NCBI RefSeq assembly: GCF_007666205.1
Contig: NZ_VDOR01000002.1
Coordinates: forward strand, 1-64,000
Direction: 5' to 3'
Length of the DNA stretch: 64,000 nucleotides
DNA from: Kocuria palustris
GTDB taxonomy: Bacteria; Actinomycetota; Actinomycetes; Actinomycetales; Micrococcaceae
Both the position numbers and the translations under genes were made by a program. Below are positions 17,176-25,561 of this stretch, in pieces (positions within the stretch are counted from its first letter, which is position 1; every line of letters starts with the position of its first letter). The notes below the pieces were generated by a model. The model saw only the letters and a list, made by a program, of their open reading frames with translations, was not told where the DNA came from and did no database searches.

Positions 17176-17207
17176 TTGTGCTCTTCGTCACTGACCATAT
17201 ACGATCT
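17176..17207 (+). promoter_or_regulatory. Promoter and operator of the hpa operon
   Basis: TTGTGC (17176-17181), 16 bases, then TATACG (17198-17203). The -10 lies inside GACCATATACGATC, whose reverse complement GATCGTATATGGTC matches the other site at 12 of 14 positions. The geometry is identical to that of the divergent promoter, so one repressor could cover both -10 boxes. Confidence 0.7.
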
Positions 17208-17248
17208 GGGTAGACGAGCATCAGGCCGATTCCTCTCGAGGAGGCAGC

Positions 17249-18787
17249 ATGACGGAGACCCCCGACGACGAGACCCCGCGCGAGGCGCCGCTCCAGGCGC
17301 AGCCCGTTCCCGTGGCCCCCGGCAAGATCATCGCCGTGCACCTGGCCTACGAGTCCCGGGCGGCCCAGCGGGGCCGCCGGCCCGAGGCGCCCTCGTACTT
17401 CCTCAAGCCCGCGAGCTCGCTGGCCGGCTCGGGCGGCGAGGCCGTGCGCCCGGCGGGCACCGAGCTGCTGGCCTTCGAGGGGGAGATCGCCCTGGTCATC
17501 GGCCGGCCCGCGCGCGGTGTCGCGCAGTCCGGGGCCTGGGAGCACGTGGCCTCCGTGACCGCGGCCAACGACCTGGGCCTCTACGACCTGCGTGCTGCGG
17601 ACAAGGGCTCCAACCTGCGCAACAAGGGCCGCGACGGCTACACCCCGCTCGGCCCGTCGCTGATCGACGCCCGCACGGTGCGCCCCGATCAGCTGCGCGT
17701 GCGCACGTGGGTCAACGGCGAGCCGGCCCAGGAGGACACCACCGCGGCGCAGGCCATGATCTTCCCCCTCGAGCAGCTCGTCGCCGACCTCTCCCAGCAC
17801 GTGACCCTCGAGGAGGGCGATGTCATCCTCACGGGCACGCCGGCGGGGTCCTCCGTCGTGCAGCCCGGCGATGTCATGGAGGTCGAGGTCGATGCCCCGC
17901 AGGCCGACGGCTCGCCGTCCTCCGGGCGCCTGGTCACCCGCGCGGTCCAGGGCGAGCAGGGCTTCGACCCCGCCCTGGGATCGGTCCCGGCCGTCGACGA
18001 CACCCAGCGCGAGGAGGCCTGGGGCTCCCGGGAGCTCGCGGGTCTGCCCGCCGAGGACGCGGAGGGCCGGGACGGCGCGCTGCCCTCCGGTCTGCTGGCG
18101 AAGCTGCGCCGAGCGCCGACCGCGGGCCTGTCGGCCGAGCTGCGCCGGCGGGGCCTGGACAACGTGGTGATCGAGGGCGTGCACCCGCAGCGCCGCGGCA
18201 CCCGGATGGTCGGGCCCGCCCGGACCCTGCGCTTCGTGCCCAACCGCGAGGACCTCTTCAAGGCCCACGGCGGCGGGTTCAACGCGCAGAAGCAGGTCTT
18301 CGACACCGTCGGCGCCGGCGAGGTCATCGTGATCGAGGCCCGCGGCGAGTCCGGCTCCGGCACGCTGGGCGACATCCTCGCCCTGCGCGCTCGCAGCCGC
18401 GGTGCCGCCGGGGTGGTCACCGACGGCGGCGTCCGCGACGACGCCGCGGTCGAGGAGATCGGGCTGCCGGTCTTCTCGCAGACCGCCCACCCGGCCGTGC
18501 TGGGCCGGCGCCATGTGCCCTGGGAGGGCGATGTGGCGGTCGCCTGCGGCAATGCCACGGTCCTGCCCGGCGACATCGTCGTGGGCGACGACGACGGCGT
18601 CATCGTGATCCCCCGCGGGATCGCGGAGGAGGTCGCCGACGAGGCCCTGGCCAAGGAGCACCAGGACGAGTGGGTCGCCGCGCGCGTGGGCGAGGGCCAT
18701 CCGATCGACGGCCTCTTCCCGCCCACGGGGCGCTGGAAGGAGGAGTACGAGCGGTGGGCCCAGGACAATCCGCCCGACGTACGCTGA
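17249..18787 (+). CDS. hpaG: Fusion of a fumarylacetoacetate-hydrolase domain (HpaG-like) with an RraA-like domain
   Basis: The protein has 512 residues in two parts. Residues about 25-245 are an FAH-family domain with the metal-binding ELLAFEGEIALVIG and ANDLGLYDL, and the LLTGTPAG-like segment VILTGTPAGS. This part fits 5-oxopent-3-ene-1,2,5-tricarboxylate decarboxylase/isomerase of the homoprotocatechuate pathway. Residues about 285-505 are RraA-like with the GD-x20-RD signature (GDILALRARSRG to GGVRDD) of HMG/CHA aldolases and oxaloacetate decarboxylases. Classical HpaG is a duplication of FAH domains, so here the second half is a different fold. The ATG follows GAGGAGG by four bases. It heads the hpa operon, directly behind the GntR-type operator. 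The chemistry of each half is inferred. Confidence 0.82.
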   Translation: MTETPDDETPREAPLQAQPVPVAPGKIIAVHLAYESRAAQRGRRPEAPSYFLKPASSLAGSGGEAVRPAGTELLAFEGEIALVIGRPARGVAQSGAWEHVASVTAANDLGLYDLRAADKGSNLRNKGRDGYTPLGPSLIDARTVRPDQLRVRTWVNGEPAQEDTTAAQAMIFPLEQLVADLSQHVTLEEGDVILTGTPAGSSVVQPGDVMEVEVDAPQADGSPSSGRLVTRAVQGEQGFDPALGSVPAVDDTQREEAWGSRELAGLPAEDAEGRDGALPSGLLAKLRRAPTAGLSAELRRRGLDNVVIEGVHPQRRGTRMVGPARTLRFVPNREDLFKAHGGGFNAQKQVFDTVGAGEVIVIEARGESGSGTLGDILALRARSRGAAGVVTDGGVRDDAAVEEIGLPVFSQTAHPAVLGRRHVPWEGDVAVACGNATVLPGDIVVGDDDGVIVIPRGIAEEVADEALAKEHQDEWVAARVGEGHPIDGLFPPTGRWKEEYERWAQDNPPDVR

Positions 18788-18829
18788 CGGGGCCCTGTGA
18801 CATGCGCCCGAGAGAACGCGAGGCCCCCC

Positions 18830-19522
18830 ATGGTCCAGTCCGGCCCGTCCCCCGCGGCAGCACCGGCGATCCCCGAGCACGTGAGCAAGGCGGACTTCGC
18901 CCACTCGTGGCTCGAGCAGCGGATCCGCAGCCAGGAGTACGCACCCGGGCACCGGCTGGTCCTGGCGGGCATCGCCTCGAGCCTGGGGATGTCGGTGGTC
19001 CCCGTGCGGGAGGCCATCCGCCGGCTCGAGGCGCAGGGCCTCGTGACGTTCCAGCGCAACGTCGGGGCCCAGGTGGCCATGATCGAGCCCGACGAGTACC
19101 GCAGCACGATGGAGGTGCTCGGGCTGCTCGAGGGCAAGGCGACCGCGGTCTCGGCCGCGCGTCTGGGCCCCCGCGAGCTGGAGCGCGCGCGGTCGATCAA
19201 CCAGGAGATGGAGGCGCTGGCCGACGACCTCGACCCGGCGCTGTTCACCGAGCTGAACCACGAGTTCCACCGCACGCTGACCTGCCGGTGCGACAACGCG
19301 CGGCTGAGCGCGCTCGTGGAGGCCGAGTGGGTGCGCCTGGGACAGCTGCGGATGTCGACCTTCGCGTTCATCCCCGGCAGGGCCCGGGAGTCCGTCCAGG
19401 AGCACGCCCGGATCCTCGGGCTCATCGAGGCGCGCGCCTCCTCCGACGAGATCGAGCGGGCCTGCCGCGCGCATCGCCTCGCCACCGTGACCAGCTACCT
19501 CAGATCGCAGTCCGCGGGCTGA
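18830..19522 (+). CDS. GntR-family transcriptional regulator (FadR-type)
   Basis: This 230-residue protein has an N-terminal winged helix (HSWLEQRIRSQEYAPGHRLVL, then SSLGMSVVPVREAIRRLEAQGLV) and an all-helical FCD ligand domain with the metal-binding pattern ELNHEFHRTLT and EHARILGLIEA. I prefer the ATG at 18830, preceded by GAGG, to a GTG at 18797 that has no ribosome site. It lies inside the hpa operon, 42 bases after the fusion gene and 94 bases before hpaE. It is the natural candidate to bind the ATCGTATAT sites in the divergent control region, with homoprotocatechuate or a pathway intermediate as inducer. That assignment is inference. Confidence 0.88.
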   Translation: MVQSGPSPAAAPAIPEHVSKADFAHSWLEQRIRSQEYAPGHRLVLAGIASSLGMSVVPVREAIRRLEAQGLVTFQRNVGAQVAMIEPDEYRSTMEVLGLLEGKATAVSAARLGPRELERARSINQEMEALADDLDPALFTELNHEFHRTLTCRCDNARLSALVEAEWVRLGQLRMSTFAFIPGRARESVQEHARILGLIEARASSDEIERACRAHRLATVTSYLRSQSAG

Positions 19523-19616
19523 GCGGCCCGCAGCCGCCCGCGACGGGACTGCCGATCACGACGCATCAGACGGCGGGCCGGAGGCACCGGCCCGCGACGA
19601 TCCGGAAGTGGAGATC

Positions 19617-21155
19617 ATGACCGACAACACCGCAGCCCGTCCCCAGGACCTCCCCGACGTCCTCCGCCACTACATCGACGGCCAGTGGGTCGACTCGATC
19701 GACGGCGACACGTTCGAGGTCATCGACCCGGTGACCAACGAGCCGTACATCCGGGCCGCCTCCGGCAAGAAGGCCGATGTCGAGGCCGCCGTCGCCGCGG
19801 CCAGGAAGGCCTTCCAGGAGGGCCCCTGGCCCAGGATGCTCCCGCGCGAGCGCGCCCGGGTGCTCTACTCGATCGCCGACCAGGTCGAGGACCGCGGCGA
19901 CGAGCTGGCCGCCATGGAGTCCTACGACTCCGGCCTGCCGATCACGCAGGCGCTGGGCCAGGCCCGCCGCGCGGCCGAGAACTTCCGCTTCTTCGCGGAC
20001 CTGATCGTGGCCCAGACCGACGACGCCTTCAAGGTGCCGGGCCGCCAGGCCAACTACGTCAATCGCAAGCCGATCGGCGTCGCGGGTCTGATCACGCCGT
20101 GGAACACCCCGTTCATGCTCGAGTCGTGGAAGCTCGCCCCGGCGATCGCCACGGGCAACACCGTGGTGCTCAAGCCGGCCGAGTTCACGCCGCTGTCGGC
20201 ATCGCTGTGGGCCGGGATCTTCGAGCAGGCCGGCCTGCCGCAGGGCGTGTTCAACCTGGTCAACGGCTACGGCGAGGAGGGCTACGCGGGCGATTCGCTG
20301 GTCAAGCACCCGGACGTCCCGCTGATCTCGTTCACGGGCGAGTCGCGCACCGGGCAGCTGATCTTCGCCAACGCCGCGCCGTGGCTCAAGGGCCTGTCCA
20401 TGGAGCTGGGCGGGAAGTCGCCGGCCGTCGTCTTCGACGACGCCGACCTGGAGGCGGCGATCAACGCCACGGTCTTCGGCGTCTTCTCCCTCAACGGCGA
20501 GCGCTGCACCGCCGGCTCGCGCATCCTGGTCCAGCGCGGCATCTACGACGAGTTCGTCGAGCGCTACGCCGCGCAGGCGAAGCGGGTGAAGGTCGGCCTG
20601 CCGTCCGATCCCGCGACCGAGGTCGGCGCGCTGGTGCACCCGGAGCACTACGAGAAGGTCATGTCCTACGTCGAGATCGGCAAGGAGGAGGGCCGCCTGG
20701 TCGCCGGCGGCGGGCGCCCCGAGGGCTTCGAGACGGGCAACTACGTCCAGCCCACGGTCTTCGCCGACGTCGCCCCGGAGGCCCGGATCTTCCAGGAGGA
20801 GATCTTCGGCCCCGTCGTCGCCATCACCCCGTTCGACACGGACGAGGAGGCGCTCGAGCTGGCCAACAACACCAAGTACGGCCTGGCGGCGTACATCTGG
20901 ACCAGCGATCTCAAGCGCGCCCACAACTTCTCCCAGTCCGTCGAGGCCGGGATGGTCTGGCTGAACTCCAACAACGTCCGGGACCTGCGCACGCCCTTCG
21001 GCGGCGTGAAGGCCTCGGGCCTGGGCCACGAGGGCGGCTACCGCTCGATCGACTTCTACACCGATCAGCAGGCCGTGCACATCAACCTCGACGAGGTCCA
21101 CAACCCCGTGTTCGGCAAGCAGGAGGACGACGCGGCGCAGAAGGTCGACGCCTGA
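19617..21155 (+). CDS. hpaE: 5-carboxymethyl-2-hydroxymuconate semialdehyde dehydrogenase
   Basis: This 512-residue ALDH carries PWNTP, the general base Glu263 in MELGGKS and the nucleophile Cys297 in NGERCTAGS, the last being typical of HpaE and 2-hydroxymuconate semialdehyde dehydrogenases. The C-terminal part RDLRTPFGGVKASGLGHEGG and RSIDFYTDQQAVHI also matches HpaE. It oxidises the ring-cleavage product of hpaD with NAD. I chose the ATG at 19617 with GGAG just before it; a GTG at 19608 is in frame but less likely. It lies directly before hpaD, 43 bases apart, in the classical order. Confidence 0.93.
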   Translation: MTDNTAARPQDLPDVLRHYIDGQWVDSIDGDTFEVIDPVTNEPYIRAASGKKADVEAAVAAARKAFQEGPWPRMLPRERARVLYSIADQVEDRGDELAAMESYDSGLPITQALGQARRAAENFRFFADLIVAQTDDAFKVPGRQANYVNRKPIGVAGLITPWNTPFMLESWKLAPAIATGNTVVLKPAEFTPLSASLWAGIFEQAGLPQGVFNLVNGYGEEGYAGDSLVKHPDVPLISFTGESRTGQLIFANAAPWLKGLSMELGGKSPAVVFDDADLEAAINATVFGVFSLNGERCTAGSRILVQRGIYDEFVERYAAQAKRVKVGLPSDPATEVGALVHPEHYEKVMSYVEIGKEEGRLVAGGGRPEGFETGNYVQPTVFADVAPEARIFQEEIFGPVVAITPFDTDEEALELANNTKYGLAAYIWTSDLKRAHNFSQSVEAGMVWLNSNNVRDLRTPFGGVKASGLGHEGGYRSIDFYTDQQAVHINLDEVHNPVFGKQEDDAAQKVDA

Positions 21156-21198
21156 GCGGCGGCCGTCCCACCACCTCGGAAGGAACCAGGAGAGCATC

Positions 21199-22368
21199 AT
21201 GAGCGAGACCACGCCGCAGCGTCCCGACGCCGCTGATCCGCAGCCGCAGCAGGGCGACCGCCCGGTCGCCCCGACCGAGCCCATCGCCGCCCCGTCGGCG
21301 CCCGCGCCGGACATCCTGCGCTGCGCCTACATGGAGCTGATCGTCACCGACCTCGCGAAGTCGCGGGAGTTCTACGTCGACCTGCTCGGCCTGGTGGTGA
21401 CCGAGGAGGACGACGAGGCGATCTACCTCCGCTCCATGGAGGAGTTCATCCACCACAACCTCGTCCTCCGCAAGGGCCCCGTCGCGGCCGTGCGGGCATT
21501 CTCCTACCGCGTGCGCACGCCCGAGGACGTGGACCGCGCGGAGGCCTGGTACCGGGAGCTGGGCTGCCGGGTCGAGCGCCGGAAGGACGGCTTCGTCAAG
21601 GGCATCGGGGACTCGGTGCGCGTCGAGGACCCCCTGGGCTTCCCGTACGAGTTCTTCCACGAGGTCGAGCACGTCGAGCGGCTGGCCTGGCGCTACGACC
21701 TCTACGGCGCCGGCGCCCTCGTGCGCCTGGACCACTTCAACCAGGTCACCCCGGACGTCCCGCGGGCCTGCCGGTACATGGAGGGCCTGGGCTTCCGGAT
21801 CACCGAGGATATCTCGGACCAGGAGGGAACGGAGTACGCGGCCTGGATGCGGCGCAAGGCCACCGTGCACGACACCGCCATGACCGGCGGCGATGGACCG
21901 CGGATGCATCACGTGGCGTTCTCGACCCACGAGAAGCACAACATCCTCTACATCTGCGACAAGATGGGCGCCCTGCGCATCTCGGACCGGATCGAGCGCG
22001 GCCCCGGGCGCCACGGCGTCTCCAACGCGTTCTACCTCTACATCCTGGATCCGGACGACCATCGGGTCGAGATCTACACGCAGGACTACTACACGGGCGA
22101 CCCGGACAACCCGGTCGTGCACTGGGACGTCCACGACAACCAGCGCCGCGACTGGTGGGGCAACCCCGTCGTCCCGTCCTGGTACACGGAGGCCTCCCTG
22201 GTCCTGGACCTCGACGGCGATCCGCAGGAGGTGCGCCGGCGCGCGGACAAGTCCGAGATGGACGTGACCATCGGCGCCGACGGCTTCTCCTACACCCGCT
22301 CCGACGACGAGCAGGGCACCTATCGCGGCGAGGCCGCCAAGGGCTTCAAGCTGGGCCACCAGCTCTGA
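21199..22368 (+). CDS. hpaD: Homoprotocatechuate (3,4-dihydroxyphenylacetate) 2,3-dioxygenase
   Basis: This 389-residue type I extradiol dioxygenase cleaves the ring of homoprotocatechuate next to the hydroxyls. The metal ligands are readable as His179 (LDHFNQV), His238 (MHHVAFS) and Glu291 (HRVEIYT). Second-sphere residues His224 (TVHDTAM), Tyr281 and Asn181 also lie exactly 24 positions after their counterparts in the Brevibacterium fuscum enzyme as I recall its numbering, so function and fold are well supported. The extra N-terminus of about 35 residues is Pro/Gln-rich and probably disordered. AGGAG lies six bases before the ATG. The metal could be Fe(II) or Mn(II); the Brevibacterium-type enzyme uses Fe. 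Confidence 0.95.
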   Translation: MSETTPQRPDAADPQPQQGDRPVAPTEPIAAPSAPAPDILRCAYMELIVTDLAKSREFYVDLLGLVVTEEDDEAIYLRSMEEFIHHNLVLRKGPVAAVRAFSYRVRTPEDVDRAEAWYRELGCRVERRKDGFVKGIGDSVRVEDPLGFPYEFFHEVEHVERLAWRYDLYGAGALVRLDHFNQVTPDVPRACRYMEGLGFRITEDISDQEGTEYAAWMRRKATVHDTAMTGGDGPRMHHVAFSTHEKHNILYICDKMGALRISDRIERGPGRHGVSNAFYLYILDPDDHRVEIYTQDYYTGDPDNPVVHWDVHDNQRRDWWGNPVVPSWYTEASLVLDLDGDPQEVRRRADKSEMDVTIGADGFSYTRSDDEQGTYRGEAAKGFKLGHQL

Positions 22369-22387
22369 TCCGCAGCAGCCGCCGGCG

Positions 22388-22430
22388 CGGGCCCTGCTGC
22401 GACCGTCTGCAGGCGGGGCGGCAGGGCCCG
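22388..22430 (+). terminator. Hairpin between hpaD and hpaH, possible attenuator
   Basis: CGGGCCCTGC (22388-22397) pairs with GCAGGGCCCG (22421-22430) across a loop that can form a smaller stem. It follows the hpaD stop by 19 bases inside an otherwise tight operon, so it may reduce read-through into hpaH-hpaI or mark a transcript-processing point. Confidence 0.45.
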
Positions 22431-22489
22431 TGCCTCTCCCGCGAGCCGCGGCTCGCGGCCGGGGAACCGCCACGAGGAACGAGGAGCAC

Positions 22490-23275
22490 ATGCTGGACAA
22501 GGAGCGCGTGAGCGCGATCGCCGACGAGCTGGCCGAGGCCGAGCGCAGCCGGGGCATGATCCCGCTGCTGACGGCGCGCGATCCGGAGATGACCGTCGAG
22601 GACGCCTACGCCGTGCAGAACGAGTGGCGCCGCCGCGGCCAGGAGGCCGGGCGCCGCCTGGCCGGGCGCAAGATCGGCCTGACCTCCAAGGTCATGCAGG
22701 AGGCCACCGGCATCACCGAGCCGGACTACGGCGCGATCTTCGCCGATCAGATGCACGAGACCGGGGCGGTGATCGAGCACTCGCAGTACTCCTCGGTGCG
22801 CATCGAGATGGAGCTCGCCTTCGTGCTGAAGGAGACGCTGCGCGGGCCCGACGTCACGATCTTCGACGTCCTGCGCGCGACCGAGTGCGTCGTCCCGGCC
22901 CTCGAGATCCTGTCCTCGCGCATCGAGATGGAGGGCCGCACGATCGTGGACACGATCAGCGACAACGCGGCCCTGGGCGGCGTCGTCCACGGCGGCCGGC
23001 CGGTCGCACCGGACGCCCTCGACCTGCGCTGGGTCAGCGCCCTGCTCTACCGCAACGAGACGATCGAGGACTCCGGAGTGGCCGCCGCGGTGCTCGACCA
23101 CCCCGCCCGCGGCGTGGCCTGGCTGGCCAACCGGCTGGCGGGGCACGACGACGCCTTGGAGGCCGGCGAGTTCATCCTGGCCGGCTCCTTCACCAAGCCC
23201 ATGTGGGTCCATCCCGGTGACACCGTGCACGCCGACTACGGAGAGCTGGGGGTCGTCACATGTCGCTTCGCGTGA
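22490..23275 (+). CDS. hpaH: 2-oxo-hept-4-ene-1,7-dioate hydratase
   Basis: This 261-residue protein of the hydratase/decarboxylase (MhpD/HpaH) family hydrates the dienoate to 4-hydroxy-2-oxoheptane-1,7-dioate. Family segments include [24 protein letters not shown], the metal-binding [22 protein letters not shown] and [13 protein letters not shown]. Its length matches the usual 262-267. GAGGAG precedes the ATG at 22490, with a second weaker purine tract just upstream. The end overlaps hpaI by 16 bases. The upstream gap of 121 bases is the longest after hpaE and contains the hairpin noted separately. Confidence 0.92.
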   Translation: MLDKERVSAIADELAEAERSRGMIPLLTARDPEMTVEDAYAVQNEWRRRGQEAGRRLAGRKIGLTSKVMQEATGITEPDYGAIFADQMHETGAVIEHSQYSSVRIEMELAFVLKETLRGPDVTIFDVLRATECVVPALEILSSRIEMEGRTIVDTISDNAALGGVVHGGRPVAPDALDLRWVSALLYRNETIEDSGVAAAVLDHPARGVAWLANRLAGHDDALEAGEFILAGSFTKPMWVHPGDTVHADYGELGVVTCRFA

Positions 23276-24132
23276 GGGAGCTGATGCGCGCAGAGCCGGC
23301 CGAGGGCGGGAGGCTGCCCGGGCTTCCGCCGAGCCTGCGCGACCTCATGGCCGTCGCCGGCCGCGCCGACGGGGACGGCTCGGAGCAGACTGCCCCCGAG
23401 ACGAGCCCCGTCGTCGGGATGTTCGTGTCCTCCGGCGACCCGACGGCCGCGGAGATCTGCGCCGGCGCAGGATTCGACTACCTGCTGATCGACGGCGAGC
23501 ACTCCCCGCTGTCGCTCGAGGCGATCCTGGCCCAGCTGCGGGCGATCGCGGCCTATCCGACGCTGCCCGTGGTCCGGGTGCCCGACAACGACGAGGCCCT
23601 CATCAAGCAGTACCTGGACCTGGGGGCGCAGTCGCTGATCGTGCCCATGGTCGACTCCGCCGAGGACGCCCGGCGGGCCGCCCGCGCGGTGTCCTATCCG
23701 GGGGAGGGCGTGCGCGGCGTGGGAGCGGCGCTGGCCCGCTCGGCGCGCTGGGGCAGGGTCCCCGACTACCTGCCGCAGGCGCGCCGCTCGATCTCCCTGA
23801 TCGTGCAGGCCGAGTCGGCGGCGGCCGTGGAGAGCATCGGATCGATCGCGGCGGTCGACGGGGTCGACGGGATCTTCATCGGCCCGTCGGACCTCTCCGC
23901 GTCGATGGGGCTGCTCGGTCAGCAGACCCATCCCGACGTGGTGGCCGCGGTCGAGCACGTGATCGAGGCGGCGCATGCCGCCGGCCGGTTCGCGGGCGTC
24001 AACGCGTTCGCCCCCGAGCAGGCCCGGCGGTACGTGGAGGCCGGGGCCGATTTCGTGAACGTCGGCGCCGACGTTGCGCTGCTGGCCCGGGCGGCCGAGG
24101 AGCAGGCGTCGTCGTGGGGTCTGCGCCGCTGA
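23260..24132 (+). CDS. hpaI: 4-hydroxy-2-oxoheptane-1,7-dioate aldolase
   Basis: This 290-residue class II aldolase of the HpcH/HpaI family splits its substrate into pyruvate and succinic semialdehyde. Recognisable are DYLLIDGEHSPLS with the catalytic histidine, PVVRVPDND, the metal region around VQAESAAAVESIGSIAAVDG, and IFIGPSDLSASMGL. A linker of about 45 residues rich in Gly/Ala/Glu precedes the barrel, so the true start may be a later codon. The ATG at 23260 overlaps hpaH and would allow coupled translation. It is the last gene of the operon; a long palindrome follows after 40 bases. Confidence 0.92.
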   Translation: MSLRVRELMRAEPAEGGRLPGLPPSLRDLMAVAGRADGDGSEQTAPETSPVVGMFVSSGDPTAAEICAGAGFDYLLIDGEHSPLSLEAILAQLRAIAAYPTLPVVRVPDNDEALIKQYLDLGAQSLIVPMVDSAEDARRAARAVSYPGEGVRGVGAALARSARWGRVPDYLPQARRSISLIVQAESAAAVESIGSIAAVDGVDGIFIGPSDLSASMGLLGQQTHPDVVAAVEHVIEAAHAAGRFAGVNAFAPEQARRYVEAGADFVNVGADVALLARAAEEQASSWGLRR

Positions 24133-24172
24133 TCCGCTGCTCGCCGCCCACACGTGCGCCCCTGCCCCGGCG

Positions 24173-24228
24173 CGAACGGGCGATCTCATGCCCTGCAGCG
24201 ACCTGCAGGGCATGAGATCGCCCGTTCG
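24173..24228. terminator. Perfect 26-base-pair palindrome between convergent hpaI and the MetE-like gene
   Basis: The arms 24173-24198 and 24203-24228 pair perfectly around CGAC. It probably terminates both the hpa operon and the minus-strand methyltransferase gene. A diverged copy of the same palindrome follows the second methyltransferase gene at the same distance from its stop. Confidence 0.8.
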
Positions 24229-24245
24229 TCGGGGAGAGGGAGGGG

Positions 24246-25439
24246 TCAGAAGAGGCGGTCCGAGGCGATGCGGGCGCCCTCGGCGAGGGACTCGAGCTTG
24301 GCCGCCGCGATCTGCGGGTGGATGCGCCCGCCCAGCCCGCAGTCGGTCGAGGCCAGGACGCGCTCGCGTCCGACGACGGAGGCGAAGCGCTCGATGCGCT
24401 CGGCCACCAGCTCGGGATGCTCGACCACGTTGGTCGCGTGGGAGACGATGCCCGGGATGATGATCCGGTCCTCGGGCAGTGCGACGTCCTCCCACACGCG
24501 CCACTCGTGCTCGTGGCGGGCGTTGGCGGCCTCGAAGGAGAAGGCCCCCGCCTCGATCTGCAGCATCGTGCGCACCAGGTGCTCGAACTCGAGATCCGTG
24601 GTGTGCGGGCCGTGCCAGGATCCCCAGCACAGGTGGAAGCGCACCTGCTCGGCGGGGATGCCCTCGAGCGCGTAGTTGATGGCTTCGACGCGCTTCTGCG
24701 TGAACGCGAGGTAGTCCTCGACGGAGGGCTCGGGGTTGATCTGATCCCAGTTCTCGGCGATCGAGGGGTCGTCGATCTGCACGATCAGCCCGGCGTCGGT
24801 GATCGCGCGGTACTCCTCGCGCATGGCCTCGGCGCAGGCCTGGAGCAGCTCGTCCTCGTCGCCGTAGTGCTTGTCCTCGAGGCGGGCGCACGACCCCGGC
24901 GACAGCGACGCCAGGTATCCCTCGCTCGCGCCCGTCGTCTCGAGCGCGCGCTTCAGGTTGGCGATGTCGCGGGCCACGGCCTCCTGCCCGGCGTAGCGCA
25001 CGGGCCCCACGAACTCGGGGAACGGCGGCTGCCTGCCGGTGGAGATGCCGCTGGCGGGATCGGAGTAGGCCTCGCGGAAGCGCTCCCGGTCGCGCCGGTC
25101 GCCGAAGCTCGTGAGCTTCACCTCGCCCGGTTCGGAGCGCACGGCCGGCTGCTCCCACAGCCCCACCGTGCCCTCGCCCAGGCCCTCGAGGCGGTCGAAG
25201 ATGTAGTGCCACCACGCGCCGTAGTCCGTGTCCTCGGCCATGGCGTGGCCGTACTCGCCGTCGTTGACGACGTCGATGCCCGCGTCGCGCTGGCGCCGGA
25301 CGACGTCGACGACGGACTCGCTGAGGAGCTGGTCGTAGTCCTCGCCGCCGGTGCGGGCGCGGTTGGCCTCGATGAGCTGGTCGGTGCGCGGCAGGGAGCC
25401 GGCATGGGTGGTCAGGATCCGGTGCTCGGAGCGCTGCAT
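24246..25439 (-). CDS. MetE C-terminal-like methyltransferase (cobalamin-independent methionine synthase II family), copy A
   Basis: This 397-residue protein has the methionine synthase C-terminal barrel only, like B. subtilis YxjG/YxjH. Visible parts are TTHAGSLPR, DVVNDGEYGH, the zinc-site segments RFHLCWGSWHGPH and ASTDCGLGGR, and VIVQIDDPSI-type LIVQIDDPSIAENWDQ. Zinc-bound cysteine and histidine activate a thiol acceptor such as homocysteine. It is a paralogue of the next gene upstream; the last 170 residues are nearly identical, the first 150 much less so. No riboswitch lies directly before it, so it probably depends on read-through from the S-box-controlled gene. The methyl donor is unknown. 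Confidence 0.85.
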   Translation of the reverse strand: MQRSEHRILTTHAGSLPRTDQLIEANRARTGGEDYDQLLSESVVDVVRRQRDAGIDVVNDGEYGHAMAEDTDYGAWWHYIFDRLEGLGEGTVGLWEQPAVRSEPGEVKLTSFGDRRDRERFREAYSDPASGISTGRQPPFPEFVGPVRYAGQEAVARDIANLKRALETTGASEGYLASLSPGSCARLEDKHYGDEDELLQACAEAMREEYRAITDAGLIVQIDDPSIAENWDQINPEPSVEDYLAFTQKRVEAINYALEGIPAEQVRFHLCWGSWHGPHTTDLEFEHLVRTMLQIEAGAFSFEAANARHEHEWRVWEDVALPEDRIIIPGIVSHATNVVEHPELVAERIERFASVVGRERVLASTDCGLGGRIHPQIAAAKLESLAEGARIASDRLF

Positions 25440-25490
25440 GGAGGGGTCCGTCCTGTCAGTGATGATGCGGGTGGGTGGCGCAGAAGGCGC

Positions 25491-25545
25491 GGACGGGCGA
25501 TCTCATGCGCTGCAGGTCGCCGCAGGGCATGAGATGGCCCGCTCG
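25491..25545. repeat. Imperfect palindrome after copy B, related to the one after copy A
   Basis: The left arm (about 25494-25513) and right arm (about 25521-25540) pair with two mismatches. The left arm is nearly identical to that of the palindrome at 24173. It sits between the two methyltransferase genes, about 14 bases past the stop of copy B, the same position relative to the gene, so the duplication included the terminator. Confidence 0.7.
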
Positions 25546-25561
25546 GCGGGGCGGGGAGGGG

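Larger units (their letters stand above)
16918..17248. promoter_or_regulatory. Divergent control region between the hydroxylase and the hpa operon
   Basis: This 331-base gap holds two promoters pointing outward and two related operator sites. The rest is GC-rich and I see no small gene in it. The hydroxylase transcript would carry a leader of about 120 bases, the hpa transcript one of about 40. Confidence 0.75.

Noticed and set aside
24173-25545. Palindromes considered as CRISPR or REP-type repeats
   Set aside because: Only two related copies exist and both follow duplicated genes, so terminator duplication explains them better; there are no regular spacers.
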